Source: Lachnospiraceae bacterium AM93-12TA (GTDB taxonomy: Bacteria; Bacillota; Clostridia; Lachnospirales; Lachnospiraceae). Taken from it: a stretch of 64,000 bases of DNA. Position numbers and translations under genes: made by a program. Shown here in pieces: positions 26,317 through 34,442 of this stretch. The notes beneath the pieces are model-generated. The model had not been told where the DNA came from. It made no database searches and worked only from the letters and a program-made list of their open reading frames with translations. The stretch lies in assembly GCA_027698105.1 (NCBI GenBank), contig JAQERH010000004.1:41944-105943 (forward strand), written 5' to 3'. Position 1 is the first letter of the stretch, and every line of letters starts with the position of its first letter.

Positions 26317-27822
26317 TTATACCACTCCTCTCCCGCGCCGTCCCCGTCTGCGCTTCTTTTTCCAGACTTCTGCCAACCTCAGAAGGCCAGAAAGCCGCCA
26401 TGCCGATCTCTTGCCGCCTCTTTCTTCCCTTAACAGCCATTTCTCTCCCTCTGTCCCTGACAGCAGGCGGAAAAATACCTGATCCGCCTCCTCTGTCAGC
26501 GGCCGCAGAGGATCCTCTATCCAGGGAAACCGTCCAGCTATAAAGCCGGAGGCCTCCTCAGGCAGAACCACCGTTCCCCGGCCTTCCTGCCGGTTGATGA
26601 GAATCCTTATGGGGATCTGTTCCGGTGAAAGCATCCTGAAAAGCCTTCTCACTGCTCTTCTGCAGTCTGAAAGCTCCCATTCCCTTCCCCCACAGACCAG
26701 CAGAAAAAGAGACGCTTCCTTCACTTCAGAATCCAGGCCCCCGGATCCCTCTCCAGGCCGTCCTCCTGCTACTCCCAGATCCAGCACCCGGATATGAAAG
26801 CTGTGCCCGTCCGGACAGACCTGTTCCCCCAGTCGAGGTTTCACTGACAGGATTCCAGCTCTGAAAATTCCTCTTCTGTCAGGTCCCGCGCCCATACACC
26901 GGCCCAGCGAAGCCGCTGCTCCAGAATTGTTTCTCTCCTCGTAAAGACAAGGGCCTGCGTGAACCGTCAAAAAGGCCGACAGAGCTAAGGCTGCATGGGT
27001 AGCTCCCGATCCCGGGCGGCTGCCCGCCACAGCAATGGTAAGAAGTGGTTTCCGCATTTCACCGGCGGTTCCTGTTTTCAGAGTACAGAGCGCCTCCAGA
27101 AGTTCCTCCGCCGTCTGAAACCGTTTTTCCCGCAGCGGATCCAAACACCTTCTTATGACCGCTTCCAGGCGTCTGCCAAACAGAGCTGTGTCTGTGTCAG
27201 AATCATTCTCCGGGCTTCTCCCCGTTCCCATAAAAAACAGGAGGGCTCCAATGGCATAAATGTCTGCTCTCTCATCCGGAATTTCACTTCGATACAGTTC
27301 CGGGGCAGCGAAGCCTGGAGTTGCAAAACGTGGTTCCGCTCCATGTTGGGCAGACGCAAAGACAGACTGGCCGAAATCAATTAATTTAAGCGTGCCGCCG
27401 CAGATCAGAAGGTTCTTAGGCTGAAGATCTAAATGCAAAATAGGGTTTGGTTTGAGCGAATGCAGATAAACCAAGATTCGGCAGAGTTCACTCCCATATG
27501 ACAGGATCTCTGCGCGAGTAAGACTGCCCCTTTCCTGAACCAGGGCAGATAGAGAATGTCCGTCCAGATATTCCTGGACAATGTAATAATATTCCTTAGA
27601 CTCATATAAATCATAGATAACCGGTATCCCCGGATGCCGCAGCGTCTTTAAAATCTCTGCTTCCCGAAGCTGTTTTCCCTCCTCCTTTGGTACCCTCTTA
27701 ATGGCCCTGTATTCCTGAAGGCCTAAGTGAACCGCTAAAAGGACGGAGCCGTTTCTCCCGCTTCCAAGCGTCCCGGTTATCTGGTATTTTCCAAACAGTA
27801 CCGTATCTTCTGTCTCCCGCAC
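26317..27822 (-). CDS. Ser/Thr protein kinase fused to a P-loop-like domain
   Basis: Residues 11-250 form a Hanks-type kinase: glycine loop LGSGRNGSV (19-27), lysine K42, catalytic loop HLDLQPKNLL (130-139) with D132, and DFG (149-151). From about 260 a second domain starts with LTIAVAGSRPGSGATHAALAL, a P-loop without the usual lysine that matches the motif of the following gene. The C terminus is rich in Arg/Lys. No PASTA repeats and no clear membrane helix are present, so it is not a PrkC. The pair with the downstream P-loop gene suggests a signalling module of unknown output. Confidence 0.85.
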   Translation of the reverse strand: MRETEDTVLFGKYQITGTLGSGRNGSVLLAVHLGLQEYRAIKRVPKEEGKQLREAEILKTLRHPGIPVIYDLYESKEYYYIVQEYLDGHSLSALVQERGSLTRAEILSYGSELCRILVYLHSLKPNPILHLDLQPKNLLICGGTLKLIDFGQSVFASAQHGAEPRFATPGFAAPELYRSEIPDERADIYAIGALLFFMGTGRSPENDSDTDTALFGRRLEAVIRRCLDPLREKRFQTAEELLEALCTLKTGTAGEMRKPLLTIAVAGSRPGSGATHAALALSAFLTVHAGPCLYEERNNSGAAASLGRCMGAGPDRRGIFRAGILSVKPRLGEQVCPDGHSFHIRVLDLGVAGGRPGEGSGGLDSEVKEASLFLLVCGGREWELSDCRRAVRRLFRMLSPEQIPIRILINRQEGRGTVVLPEEASGFIAGRFPWIEDPLRPLTEEADQVFFRLLSGTEGEKWLLREERGGKRSAWRLSGLLRLAEVWKKKRRRGRRGRGVV

Positions 27823-28038
27823 CTCCTCTCGGAACCGCCGGCATCTGAACAGCTATCGGAAATACCACTTCTTAGCCTGTATTCTAATACATGGTTTCAC
27901 TGTTTACAACCACTTTTAGGAAAATTTCATAAAATTTTCTATAAATTTTTCACATATGAATTGCCAATTCCTTATATTATATAGTATATTGGGTATATAG
28001 AATCTTAATTCAGGCTGTAACGAAAGGCGAGTGATCCC

Positions 28039-28809
28039 ATGAAAATAGAACGCATCAACGAAAACCAGATCCGCTGCACGCTCACCAGCTTCGATTTAAG
28101 CATGAGAAACCTGAATCTCGGAGAACTGGCCTATGGCTCTGAAAAAGCCAGAAAACTTTTCCGGGAAATGATAAAAAAAGCCGAAGCTGAAGTGGGATTT
28201 GAAGCTGAGGATATTCCCCTCATGGTGGAGGCCATTCCTCTGTCTGCAGAAAGCATTATGCTGATCATCACCAAAATCGAGGATCCCGAAGAACTGGACA
28301 CCCGATTTTCCCGGTTCTCTCCTGTGTCAGAGGAGGAACCATCCGAAACCTCCCTGCCAAATGAACTGCTGGAGGGCGCGGATCAGATCTTAAATCTTCT
28401 CTCCCAGGCGGCAGGAAATCAGGAACACACCAGGATTTCTGCTCCTGCGAAACAGGTTTCTGATAAAAAAGCCGGAACCGCTGAAAGCGGGCAGAATAAA
28501 ACCTACGCCGACTCTCTGGCTCAGCGGATTTTTTGCTTTGATACCTTAAAGGCCGCTACCCAGGCATGCCGCATCGGCGGACAGGCCTTTGATGGAGAAA
28601 GCTGTCTCTACAAAAACAGACGCACTGGAAAGTATTACCTGTTTCTCAGAGAACTGACTCCTGCTTCTGAAGATTTTATCCGGTTCTGCAATCTCCTGGT
28701 AGAGTACGGAACCAACGTCCGCGCCGAATATGCGTCCCGCGCCTATTTCGACGAACACTATGAGCGTATCATCCGCGAGAATGCTGTAGCTGTGTTAAGC
28801 AGACTTTAA
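28039..28809 (+). CDS. mecA: Adaptor protein MecA
   Basis: MecA is an adaptor that hands substrates to the ClpC/ClpP protease. The 256-residue protein has the typical N-terminal recognition domain (MKIERINENQIRCTLTSFDL, then GELAYGSEKARKLFREM and EAIPLSAESIMLIITKI), an acidic and variable linker (about 95-155) and a C-terminal ClpC-binding domain (about 160-256, with FDTLKAATQACR and the EYASRAYFDEHYERII segment). It is transcribed alone and ends at a clear terminator. The start ATG follows AAAGG. Confidence 0.95.
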   Translation: MKIERINENQIRCTLTSFDLSMRNLNLGELAYGSEKARKLFREMIKKAEAEVGFEAEDIPLMVEAIPLSAESIMLIITKIEDPEELDTRFSRFSPVSEEEPSETSLPNELLEGADQILNLLSQAAGNQEHTRISAPAKQVSDKKAGTAESGQNKTYADSLAQRIFCFDTLKAATQACRIGGQAFDGESCLYKNRRTGKYYLFLRELTPASEDFIRFCNLLVEYGTNVRAEYASRAYFDEHYERIIRENAVAVLSRL

Positions 28810-28831
28810 CAGCTTTCTCTCCGCAGCGGTG

Positions 28832-28876
28832 AAAAAGGCAGATGAAAAGGGAACTCTCCCTCTCATCTGCCTTTTT
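28832..28876 (+). terminator. mecA terminator
   Basis: AAAAAGGCAGATGA pairs with TCATCTGCCTTTTT across a 17-base loop. It is symmetric and may also serve the minus-strand DUF1858 gene that ends at 28896. Confidence 0.9.
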
Positions 28877-28895
28877 ATTTCAGCCTGTTTCAGAA

Positions 28896-29096
28896 TTACT
28901 TCTGAGCCAGGTATTCATTGATCGCATTTACTAATGTATCAACCGGGATTCCATGAACCATACTAGCCTCTTCCAGAGACTCCATCTGAGAAGCCGGTCA
29001 GCCTAAGCAATGCATTCCTGCTCCCATAAGGATAGGTGCAATCCCATCGTCCAGACGAACCAGATCACCGATTAACATATCTTTATTAATCTGCAT
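28896..29096 (-). CDS. DUF1858 redox protein with in-frame TGA (probable selenocysteine)
   Basis: The 66-residue protein reads [14 protein letters not shown] and carries HCLG-TGA-PASQMES; the TGA (28998-29000) stands at residue 33, where standard family members (TIGR03980, hybrid-cluster-protein associated redox domain) have the second cysteine of a CxxC pair. The frame stays open after the TGA through [20 protein letters not shown] to a TAA stop, and both sides match the family. A strong AAGGAGG site precedes the ATG. I therefore read the TGA as selenocysteine, giving a Cys-x-x-Sec redox pair (C30, U33). The alternative, a nonsense mutation, is less likely because the rest is intact. Confidence 0.8.
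28970..29000 (-). promoter_or_regulatory. Candidate bacterial SECIS hairpin after the TGA
   Basis: Seven bases into the segment beginning at the UGA, CUUC pairs with GAAG, a single U is bulged, CAGA pairs with UCUG, and the seven-base apical loop UGGAGUC has two G residues near its start. A bulged U and G-containing loop are features of the E. coli fdhF element. The loop is somewhat nearer to the UGA than usual. Confidence 0.5.
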
Positions 29097-29327
29097 GTTT
29101 GTACCTCCTTGTGCTGTTTTTTACATTCAATAATATAATACTTTTTACTGCCCATTGCAAGGCATATTTCATCCTGATACAGCATACTGATATCAGAAAA
29201 GAATGGAAATTTGCAAAATACTGTCAGAAAATCACTCATTCTATTCTATTGTTTCCCTTTATCCGCCAAAATACTCCCTGTTATTCCCTTGCTTTTATTT
29301 TAGAACAAGTTTTTTTAGGGTACCATC

Positions 29328-29356
29328 TTGAATATTTTCGGAGTTTAGTATAAAAT
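29328..29356 (+). promoter_or_regulatory. Probable ferredoxin promoter
   Basis: TTGAAT (29328-29333) and TAAAAT (29351-29356) are 17 bases apart and end 35 bases before the ferredoxin start. Confidence 0.6.
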
Positions 29357-29391
29357 GTAGGCACAACCATAATTAAAGGAGGTAATTTATC

Positions 29392-29562
29392 ATGGCATAT
29401 GTAATTACAGATACATGCGTTAGCTGTGGCGCTTGCGCTGGCGGATGTCCAGTAGGCGCAATCAGCGAGGGAGATGGCAAGTACGAGATCGACGCTGCTG
29501 CTTGCATCGACTGCGGAGCTTGCGCTGGTACATGCCCAACAGGTGCAATCGAGGAGGCTTAA
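29392..29562 (+). CDS. Two-[4Fe-4S] ferredoxin
   Basis: This 56-residue protein is a clostridial ferredoxin, a soluble low-potential electron carrier. It has two cluster motifs, CVSCGACAGGCP and CIDCGACAGTCP, each followed by the GAI turn, in the usual tandem arrangement. AAAGGAGG precedes the ATG. It is monocistronic, with its own promoter and terminator. It may serve the [FeFe] hydrogenase encoded 20 kb away, but that is inference only. Confidence 0.96.
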   Translation: MAYVITDTCVSCGACAGGCPVGAISEGDGKYEIDAAACIDCGACAGTCPTGAIEEA

Positions 29563-29606
29563 TTTAAGCTGATTTTTCCGTCTCAGACGGATTCAGATTG
29601 TAAAAG

Positions 29607-29661
29607 AAAGAGACTGCTTCAAAACAGCCGGTTCATCGGTGGTTTCGGGCAGTCTCTTTTT
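29607..29661. terminator. Bidirectional terminator between ferredoxin and AEC transporter
   Basis: AAAGAGACTGC pairs with GCAGTCTCTTT with T runs on both sides, so it can end both convergent genes. Confidence 0.85.
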
Positions 29662-29676
29662 ATGTGCTCCTCTCTT

Positions 29677-30615
29677 TTATATCATTCCCATACTCCGGAA
29701 CAGCAGAACCCATAGGAAAATGGTAAGGATAGAAGCCGCTGTACTGACAACTACAAACTGGCCTGCCAGTTCTCCGTCTCCTCCCATATTCTGAGCCATG
29801 GAATAGGATGCTGTAGCCACAGGAGTCGCGTACATGGTAAACAGAACAAACCTCTCCAGATTTCCGAATCCCATAACCGTAGCAATGCCGGTAATGACAG
29901 CCGGCAGAAGCACCATTTTCACAGTCAGGGAAGGAACAAGATATTTGAGATTTCCCTTCACAGCAGAAAAATGCAGAGTTCCCCCTAGCACAAACAGCGC
30001 CAAAGGCGTAGTCAGCCCGGCAAACTGAGAAATCGTCCCATTCACACAGTCCGGCAGTTTGATACGAAGCAGGAAAAAGACAAGTCCTGTGACAGCTCCC
30101 ATAATCAATGGATTCGTTATCACATTCCTGACCAGTTTTTTAATATCCGACTTTCCTCCATGAAACATTTCAAGAATAATCACCGCCGTTACGTTATAAA
30201 TCGGTATGACAATGGCCACCATCATGGATGCCAGAGCCGCCCCTGCCTCTCCGAACAGGCTGGTAGTCAGCGGAATTGCAAACAGAACAAAATTGCTCCT
30301 GTAAATACCCTGAATCACCACTCCTCTCTGAGGATTTCCCTTCACAAGCCTCGGCACAATAAGCACCAGCAAAATCTGAAGAATCAGAACACTGGCAATA
30401 CCCACTGCTGCCAGCCTTCCATCCAGCGAAGAGCCCGGCTCCATTTTGTAGAGATTATTAAACATTAAAATGGGAAAAAACGCCCTGAAAATCAGCTTAT
30501 TCAGCTGATTCATAAAATCCTCGTCCACCAGACCACTCATCCGTACCCCGTAGCCGAAGGAAATATAAATCAAAAACGGCATAACCGCATTGACTGCCAC
30601 TAAAAAACTTTCCAT
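29677..30615 (-). CDS. AEC family transporter
   Basis: The 312-residue integral membrane protein belongs to the auxin efflux carrier (AEC, Mem_trans) family. About ten hydrophobic segments are visible. The N-terminal MPFLIYISFGYGVRMSGLVDE, the FFPILMFNNLY and the YRSNFVLFAIPL segments are typical. Bacterial members carry malonate, malate or amino acids; the substrate here is not defined. It is a single gene with sortase B upstream on the same strand. Confidence 0.9.
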   Translation of the reverse strand: MESFLVAVNAVMPFLIYISFGYGVRMSGLVDEDFMNQLNKLIFRAFFPILMFNNLYKMEPGSSLDGRLAAVGIASVLILQILLVLIVPRLVKGNPQRGVVIQGIYRSNFVLFAIPLTTSLFGEAGAALASMMVAIVIPIYNVTAVIILEMFHGGKSDIKKLVRNVITNPLIMGAVTGLVFFLLRIKLPDCVNGTISQFAGLTTPLALFVLGGTLHFSAVKGNLKYLVPSLTVKMVLLPAVITGIATVMGFGNLERFVLFTMYATPVATASYSMAQNMGGDGELAGQFVVVSTAASILTIFLWVLLFRSMGMI

Positions 30616-30673
30616 TAATTCTGCCTCCTTCGTCTGCTCTCTCTATTCAGACGCCGCATCCTTTTCTGCCCTT

Positions 30674-31486
30674 CTATTTGGCTTCTGGCTTTTTCAGCGC
30701 AGGCTCCCCGTCTGACAGTTCTATCTCCCCAGTCACTGCAGCCTGAACCACAAATCGGTGGCTGTATCCATTGCCTGTACAGGTCACAAGAGTAATCAGG
30801 CGATCTTCTGCGCCTGCAGAAATTCCCGTATCATACCAGGCCTTGGACTTAATCCTGTCAATATAGGCCATTTTCTCTTCTTCATTCCCAAACTGTATCG
30901 GGAAATTCTCCTCCTGGGCCTCCTCCTGATGGCTGGAAATCACACTGCAGCGCAGAATCCTGTCTGGAAGATATAAATCAATCTCCGGATAAGCCCGGAA
31001 AAACTCTTCTTTTCCGTACTTTTTCAGCAGTCCAAACATAGAGCCATCCCTCATATTGTGGCCGTAGAGAATCGTATTGTCATCTGTTACAGATGGATTA
31101 TTTCTGTAATCCATAAATACTGTACCTGCAAAATTATATTCCCCTTTCAGCGTCTTTCTCAGATAATAATCGTTATCCTCCGCCTGGGCCACTGGATAGC
31201 TGACGCCTGTACCTGGGATATCAATCCAGAGAACCACATCCTCAGAAACAGACCTTAATGCATCAAAATCGACAGTCAAAGGCGCCCAGACAGCCTGTCC
31301 GCCCCCATTCTCTCCCAGCTCTCCGTATGATGAATCTTCCTTTCGCTGAATCACCTGATCTGCCAGCTGTTCATATGCCTGTCCGGCAGAATGATAAGAA
31401 AACCATACAAATCCCAGATATCCCAGCGCACCGAGAAAAACCAGAAGCGCCAGAATAAAAATAGCTTTTGTTACATTTCTTTTCAC
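30674..31486 (-). CDS. Class B sortase
   Basis: The 270-residue membrane-bound transpeptidase has an N-terminal membrane helix (about 8-30), the LYGHNM motif with the active His (near 141), TLVTCTGN with the catalytic Cys (near 234) and the SHRFVV Arg (near 243). Spacing and the FMDYRNNPSV segment fit class B. I choose GTG 31486 because AGGAGG (31497-31502) lies ten bases upstream; the longer reading would include its own ribosome site. The nearest possible substrate is the LPKTG protein at 34443-36104. Clostridial class B enzymes accept (S/N)PxTG-like signals, so the match is uncertain. Confidence 0.92.
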   Translation of the reverse strand: MKRNVTKAIFILALLVFLGALGYLGFVWFSYHSAGQAYEQLADQVIQRKEDSSYGELGENGGGQAVWAPLTVDFDALRSVSEDVVLWIDIPGTGVSYPVAQAEDNDYYLRKTLKGEYNFAGTVFMDYRNNPSVTDDNTILYGHNMRDGSMFGLLKKYGKEEFFRAYPEIDLYLPDRILRCSVISSHQEEAQEENFPIQFGNEEEKMAYIDRIKSKAWYDTGISAGAEDRLITLVTCTGNGYSHRFVVQAAVTGEIELSDGEPALKKPEAK

Positions 31487-31634
31487 GTTATGTAAACCTC
31501 CTGTCAAGAAACTTTTTTATAAAAGCTTCCCTTTTAGACTGGGGCCGATATCTATCTGCCCATATTTATCAGTATAACAAAAATACACTGCAAAAACCAG
31601 TCTTCTGTCCAGCTTCTGCCTATTTGTGTTTCCA
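31487..31634. other. Intergenic region between divergent sortase and rpn genes
   Basis: No gene is seen. It contains the sortase ribosome binding site and presumably its promoter; the rpn promoter follows directly. Confidence 0.4.
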
Positions 31635-31663
31635 TTGTAGTTTCCTCTCGCCTATGTTATACT
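31635..31663 (+). promoter_or_regulatory. Promoter of the first rpn copy
   Basis: TTGTAG and TATACT are 17 bases apart. The same two boxes with the same spacing recur 1359 bases later before the second copy although the spacer has changed, which supports function. A leader of about 155 bases with a conserved AGGCCTG/CAGGCCT hairpin (31695-31714) follows. Confidence 0.65.
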
Positions 31664-31823
31664 GAACCTACAAAAGCATACATTTCACCACATCAGGCCT
31701 GGTTCTTCAGGCCTTATATCTCTGATTCCTTTCTTTCAGAACATCAGAAAATCTATGCTTTTTCCACATTTTTATCAGAGCAGGAGATTTTCATTTCTGA
31801 AGACTCCTGCAAAAGGAGGTCAA

Positions 31824-32924
31824 ATGAATCAGAAACAAAACAGCCGAACTGCAGGTTTGGCACACTGGCAGCAGTCTCAGGCGCAGCAGTCTCAGGCACA
31901 GCAAGTTTTACAGGCACAGCAAGTTTTACAGGCACAGCCAGCTCAGCCAGTCCAGCGCAGCTACAAGGATACCCTCTTCCGTATGCTCTTTAACGATAAA
32001 GAGGCGCTTCTGTCTCTTTACAATGCAGTAGGGCAAACCGATTACAGGGATACCTCGCAGCTGGAGATCGTCACATTAGAAAATGCCATTTACATGAACA
32101 TGAAAAACGATCTGGCCTTTCTCATTAACCTGGAGCTGAATCTCTACGAGCACCAGTCCACCTGGAACCCAAACATGCCCCTCAGAGATCTCTTCTATGT
32201 GGCAAGAGAGTACGAGCAGTTAATCCGAAAGGATACTCTCTATTCCTCCCGGCTGGTAAAGCTCCCCGTTCCCAGATTTCTTGTCTTCTGCAATGGAAAG
32301 ATGCCGGAGCAGGCGGAACGGATTGTTTTAAAACTGTCTGATTCCTTTGAAAAGGCGACAGACGATCCGGAGCTGGAACTGAAGGTGACAGTGCTCAACA
32401 TCAACGCTGGCTGTAATGAGACTCTGATGAATGCCTGCAGGCTTCTGAAGGAATATTCCCTCTATGTGGCGCGGGTTCGCACCTATGCTGCACAGATGGA
32501 TATGAACACAGCAGTCAACCGGGCCGTGGAGGAATGTATCAGCGAAGGAATCCTGGAAGATTTTCTTTTAAAATCACGGGCGGAGGTAGTTGCTATGAGC
32601 ATTTTTGAATACGATGAAGAGCGGGAACGGGAACTGATTAAAAAGGCGGAGTTTGAGTGCGGAAAGGAAGAGGGCATGAAAACTGGCATTGAACTGGGTA
32701 AAGCTCAAGGTATTGAGCTGGGTAAAGTTCAGGGCATTGAATTAGGCAAAGCCCAGGGTATTGAGCTGGGCAAAGCTCAGGGCATGAAAGCTTTAATTCA
32801 GGCATTACAGGAGCTAGGCGCTTCCAGGGAAGCTGCTCTTCTCTCCCTAAAAAAACAATTTTCCCTTTCTGAGGAGGAGGCTGAAAAACAACTGGATAAA
32901 TTCTGGCCTGTTACAATGGAATAA
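31824..32924 (+). CDS. Rpn family PD-(D/E)XK nuclease, copy 1
   Basis: The 366-residue protein belongs to the Rpn (recombination-promoting nuclease/putative transposase) family. It has a Gln/Ala-rich N-terminal linker (about 12-45), the nuclease core beginning QRSYKDTLFRMLFNDKEALLSLYNA, with catalytic-type residues in LAFLINLELNLYEHQST, and a C-terminal helical tail with four GIELGKxQ octads. ATG 31824 follows AAAGGAGG; the longer reading from 31755 has none. An in-frame internal ATG at 32676 follows AAGGAAGAGGG and would yield an 82-residue C-terminal product, as described for intragenic antitoxins of this family. It is one half of a tandem duplication. Confidence 0.88.
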   Translation: MNQKQNSRTAGLAHWQQSQAQQSQAQQVLQAQQVLQAQPAQPVQRSYKDTLFRMLFNDKEALLSLYNAVGQTDYRDTSQLEIVTLENAIYMNMKNDLAFLINLELNLYEHQSTWNPNMPLRDLFYVAREYEQLIRKDTLYSSRLVKLPVPRFLVFCNGKMPEQAERIVLKLSDSFEKATDDPELELKVTVLNINAGCNETLMNACRLLKEYSLYVARVRTYAAQMDMNTAVNRAVEECISEGILEDFLLKSRAEVVAMSIFEYDEERERELIKKAEFECGKEEGMKTGIELGKAQGIELGKVQGIELGKAQGIELGKAQGMKALIQALQELGASREAALLSLKKQFSLSEEEAEKQLDKFWPVTME

Positions 32925-32993
32925 ACAAAATTATCTGCTTCTAAATCCTTTGCAGTCTCGCTTTCAAACAAGACTGCAGCTTCTGTTTCCTCG

Positions 32994-33022
32994 TTGTAGT
33001 TCCTTTCCATCTATGTTATACT
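32994..33022 (+). promoter_or_regulatory. Promoter of the second rpn copy
   Basis: TTGTAG (32994-32999) and TATACT (33017-33022), 17 bases apart, repeat the boxes of the first copy at an offset of 1359 bases. Confidence 0.65.
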
Positions 33023-33182
33023 GAACTCACAAAAGCATACATTTCACCACATCAGGCCTGGTTCTTCAGGCCTCATATCTCTGATTCCTTTCTTTCAGAA
33101 CATCAGAAAATCTATGCTTTTTCCACATTTTTATCAGAGCAGGAGATTTTCATTTCTGAAGACTCCTGCAAAAGGAGGTCAA

Positions 33183-34283
33183 ATGAATCAGAAACAAAAC
33201 AGCCGAACTGCAGGTTCGGCGCACTGGCAGCAGTCTCAGACACAGCAGATACAGCCAGTTTTACAGGCACAGCCAGTCCAGCGCAGCTACAAGGATACCC
33301 TCTTCCGTATGCTCTTTAACGATAAAGAGGCGCTCCTGTCTCTTTACAATGCAGTAGGGCAGACCAATTACAGGGATGCCTCACAGCTGGAGATCGTCAC
33401 ATTAGAAAACGCCATTTACATGAACATGAAAAACGATCTGGCCTTTCTCATTAACCTGGAGCTGAATCTCTACGAGCATCAATCCACCTGGAACCCAAAC
33501 ATGCCCCTCAGAGATCTTTTTTATGTGGCAAGGGAGTACGAGCAGCTGATCCGGAAGGATACTCTCTATTCCTCCCGGCTGGTAAGGCTCCCCGTTCCCA
33601 GATTTCTTGTCTTCTGCAATGGAAAAATGTCGGAGCAGGCGGAACGGATTGTTTTAAAACTGTCTGATTCCTTTGAAAAGGCGACAGACGATCCGGAGCT
33701 GGAACTGAAGGTGACAGTGCTCAACATCAACGCTGGCTGTAATGAGACTCTGATGAATGCCTGCAGGCTTCTGAAGGAATATTCCCTCTATGTGGCGCGG
33801 GTTCGCACCTATGCTGCACAGATGGATATGAACACAGCAGTCAACCGGGCCGTGGAGGAATGTATCAGCGAAGGAATCCTGGAAGATTTTCTTTTAAAAT
33901 CACGGGCGGAGGTAATTGCTATGAGCATTTTTGAATACGATGAAGAACGGGAACGGGAACTGATCAAGAAAGCGGAGTTTGAGTGCGGAAAGGAAGAGGG
34001 CATTAAGTTGGGTAAGGCCCAGGGTATTGAACTGGGCAAGGCTCAAGGTATTGAGCTGGGCAAAGTTCAGGGCATCGAATTAGGCAAAGCCCAGGGTGTT
34101 GAGCTAGGTAAGGCCCAGGGCGTTGAGCTGGGCAAAGCTCAGGGCATGAAAGCTTTAATTCAGGCATTACAGGAGCTAGGTGCTTCCAGGGAAGCTGCCC
34201 TTCTCTCCCTTAAAAAGCAGTTTTCCCTCTCTGAGGAGGAGGCTGAAAGGCAGCTGGAAATGGTCTGGGCAAAAGATAACTGA
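33183..34283 (+). CDS. Rpn family PD-(D/E)XK nuclease, copy 2
   Basis: This second 366-residue copy is nearly identical to the first across the nuclease core and leader, with a few substitutions. The N-terminal Gln-rich linker is shorter and the C-terminal octad repeat is longer (about six GxELGKAQ units against four), so the total length is the same by compensation. The internal ATG found in copy 1 is ATT here; a TTG two codons later could serve instead. RBS and start are as in copy 1. The gene ends at a terminator at 34336. Both copies are intact, so both are probably expressed. Confidence 0.88.
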   Translation: MNQKQNSRTAGSAHWQQSQTQQIQPVLQAQPVQRSYKDTLFRMLFNDKEALLSLYNAVGQTNYRDASQLEIVTLENAIYMNMKNDLAFLINLELNLYEHQSTWNPNMPLRDLFYVAREYEQLIRKDTLYSSRLVRLPVPRFLVFCNGKMSEQAERIVLKLSDSFEKATDDPELELKVTVLNINAGCNETLMNACRLLKEYSLYVARVRTYAAQMDMNTAVNRAVEECISEGILEDFLLKSRAEVIAMSIFEYDEERERELIKKAEFECGKEEGIKLGKAQGIELGKAQGIELGKVQGIELGKAQGVELGKAQGVELGKAQGMKALIQALQELGASREAALLSLKKQFSLSEEEAERQLEMVWAKDN

Positions 34284-34335
34284 TAAAACCTAAAATACAA
34301 AAATCTGCATGACATTTGCAGCAAAAGCATAATAA

Positions 34336-34380
34336 AGGAGCCACAGTTTCTTATCTTCTAATGATGAAACTGTGGCTCCT
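34336..34380. terminator. Terminator after the rpn pair
   Basis: AGGAGCCACAGTTTC pairs perfectly with GAAACTGTGGCTCCT across a 15-base loop. It lies between the convergent rpn copy 2 and the LPKTG gene. Confidence 0.85.
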
Positions 34381-34442
34381 GTTTATATTACTGCTTTTTC
34401 TACTCTTATATTCTCCCTTTTATGGAGATGGCCATTCAGGTC

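Larger units (their letters stand above)
31631..34283 (+). repeat. Tandem duplication of an rpn gene (unit 1359 bp)
   Basis: From about 31631 the promoter, leader and gene recur at an offset of exactly 1359 bases. Differences are concentrated in the promoter spacer, the N-terminal Gln repeats and the C-terminal octads, where the repeat count changes. Confidence 0.92.

Noticed and set aside
28998..29000. TGA in the DUF1858 gene as a nonsense mutation
   Set aside because: The frame downstream is intact and conserved, and the TGA falls exactly on a family cysteine with a hairpin behind it; selenocysteine is the simpler reading.
29099..29353. 84-residue hydrophobic frame upstream of the ferredoxin
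   Set aside because: No ribosome site, and it overlaps the promoter of the ferredoxin gene.
31824..34283. A complete transposon around the rpn genes
   Set aside because: Rpn proteins are sometimes labelled transposases, but no terminal inverted repeats or target duplications flank them; a tandem duplication explains the structure.
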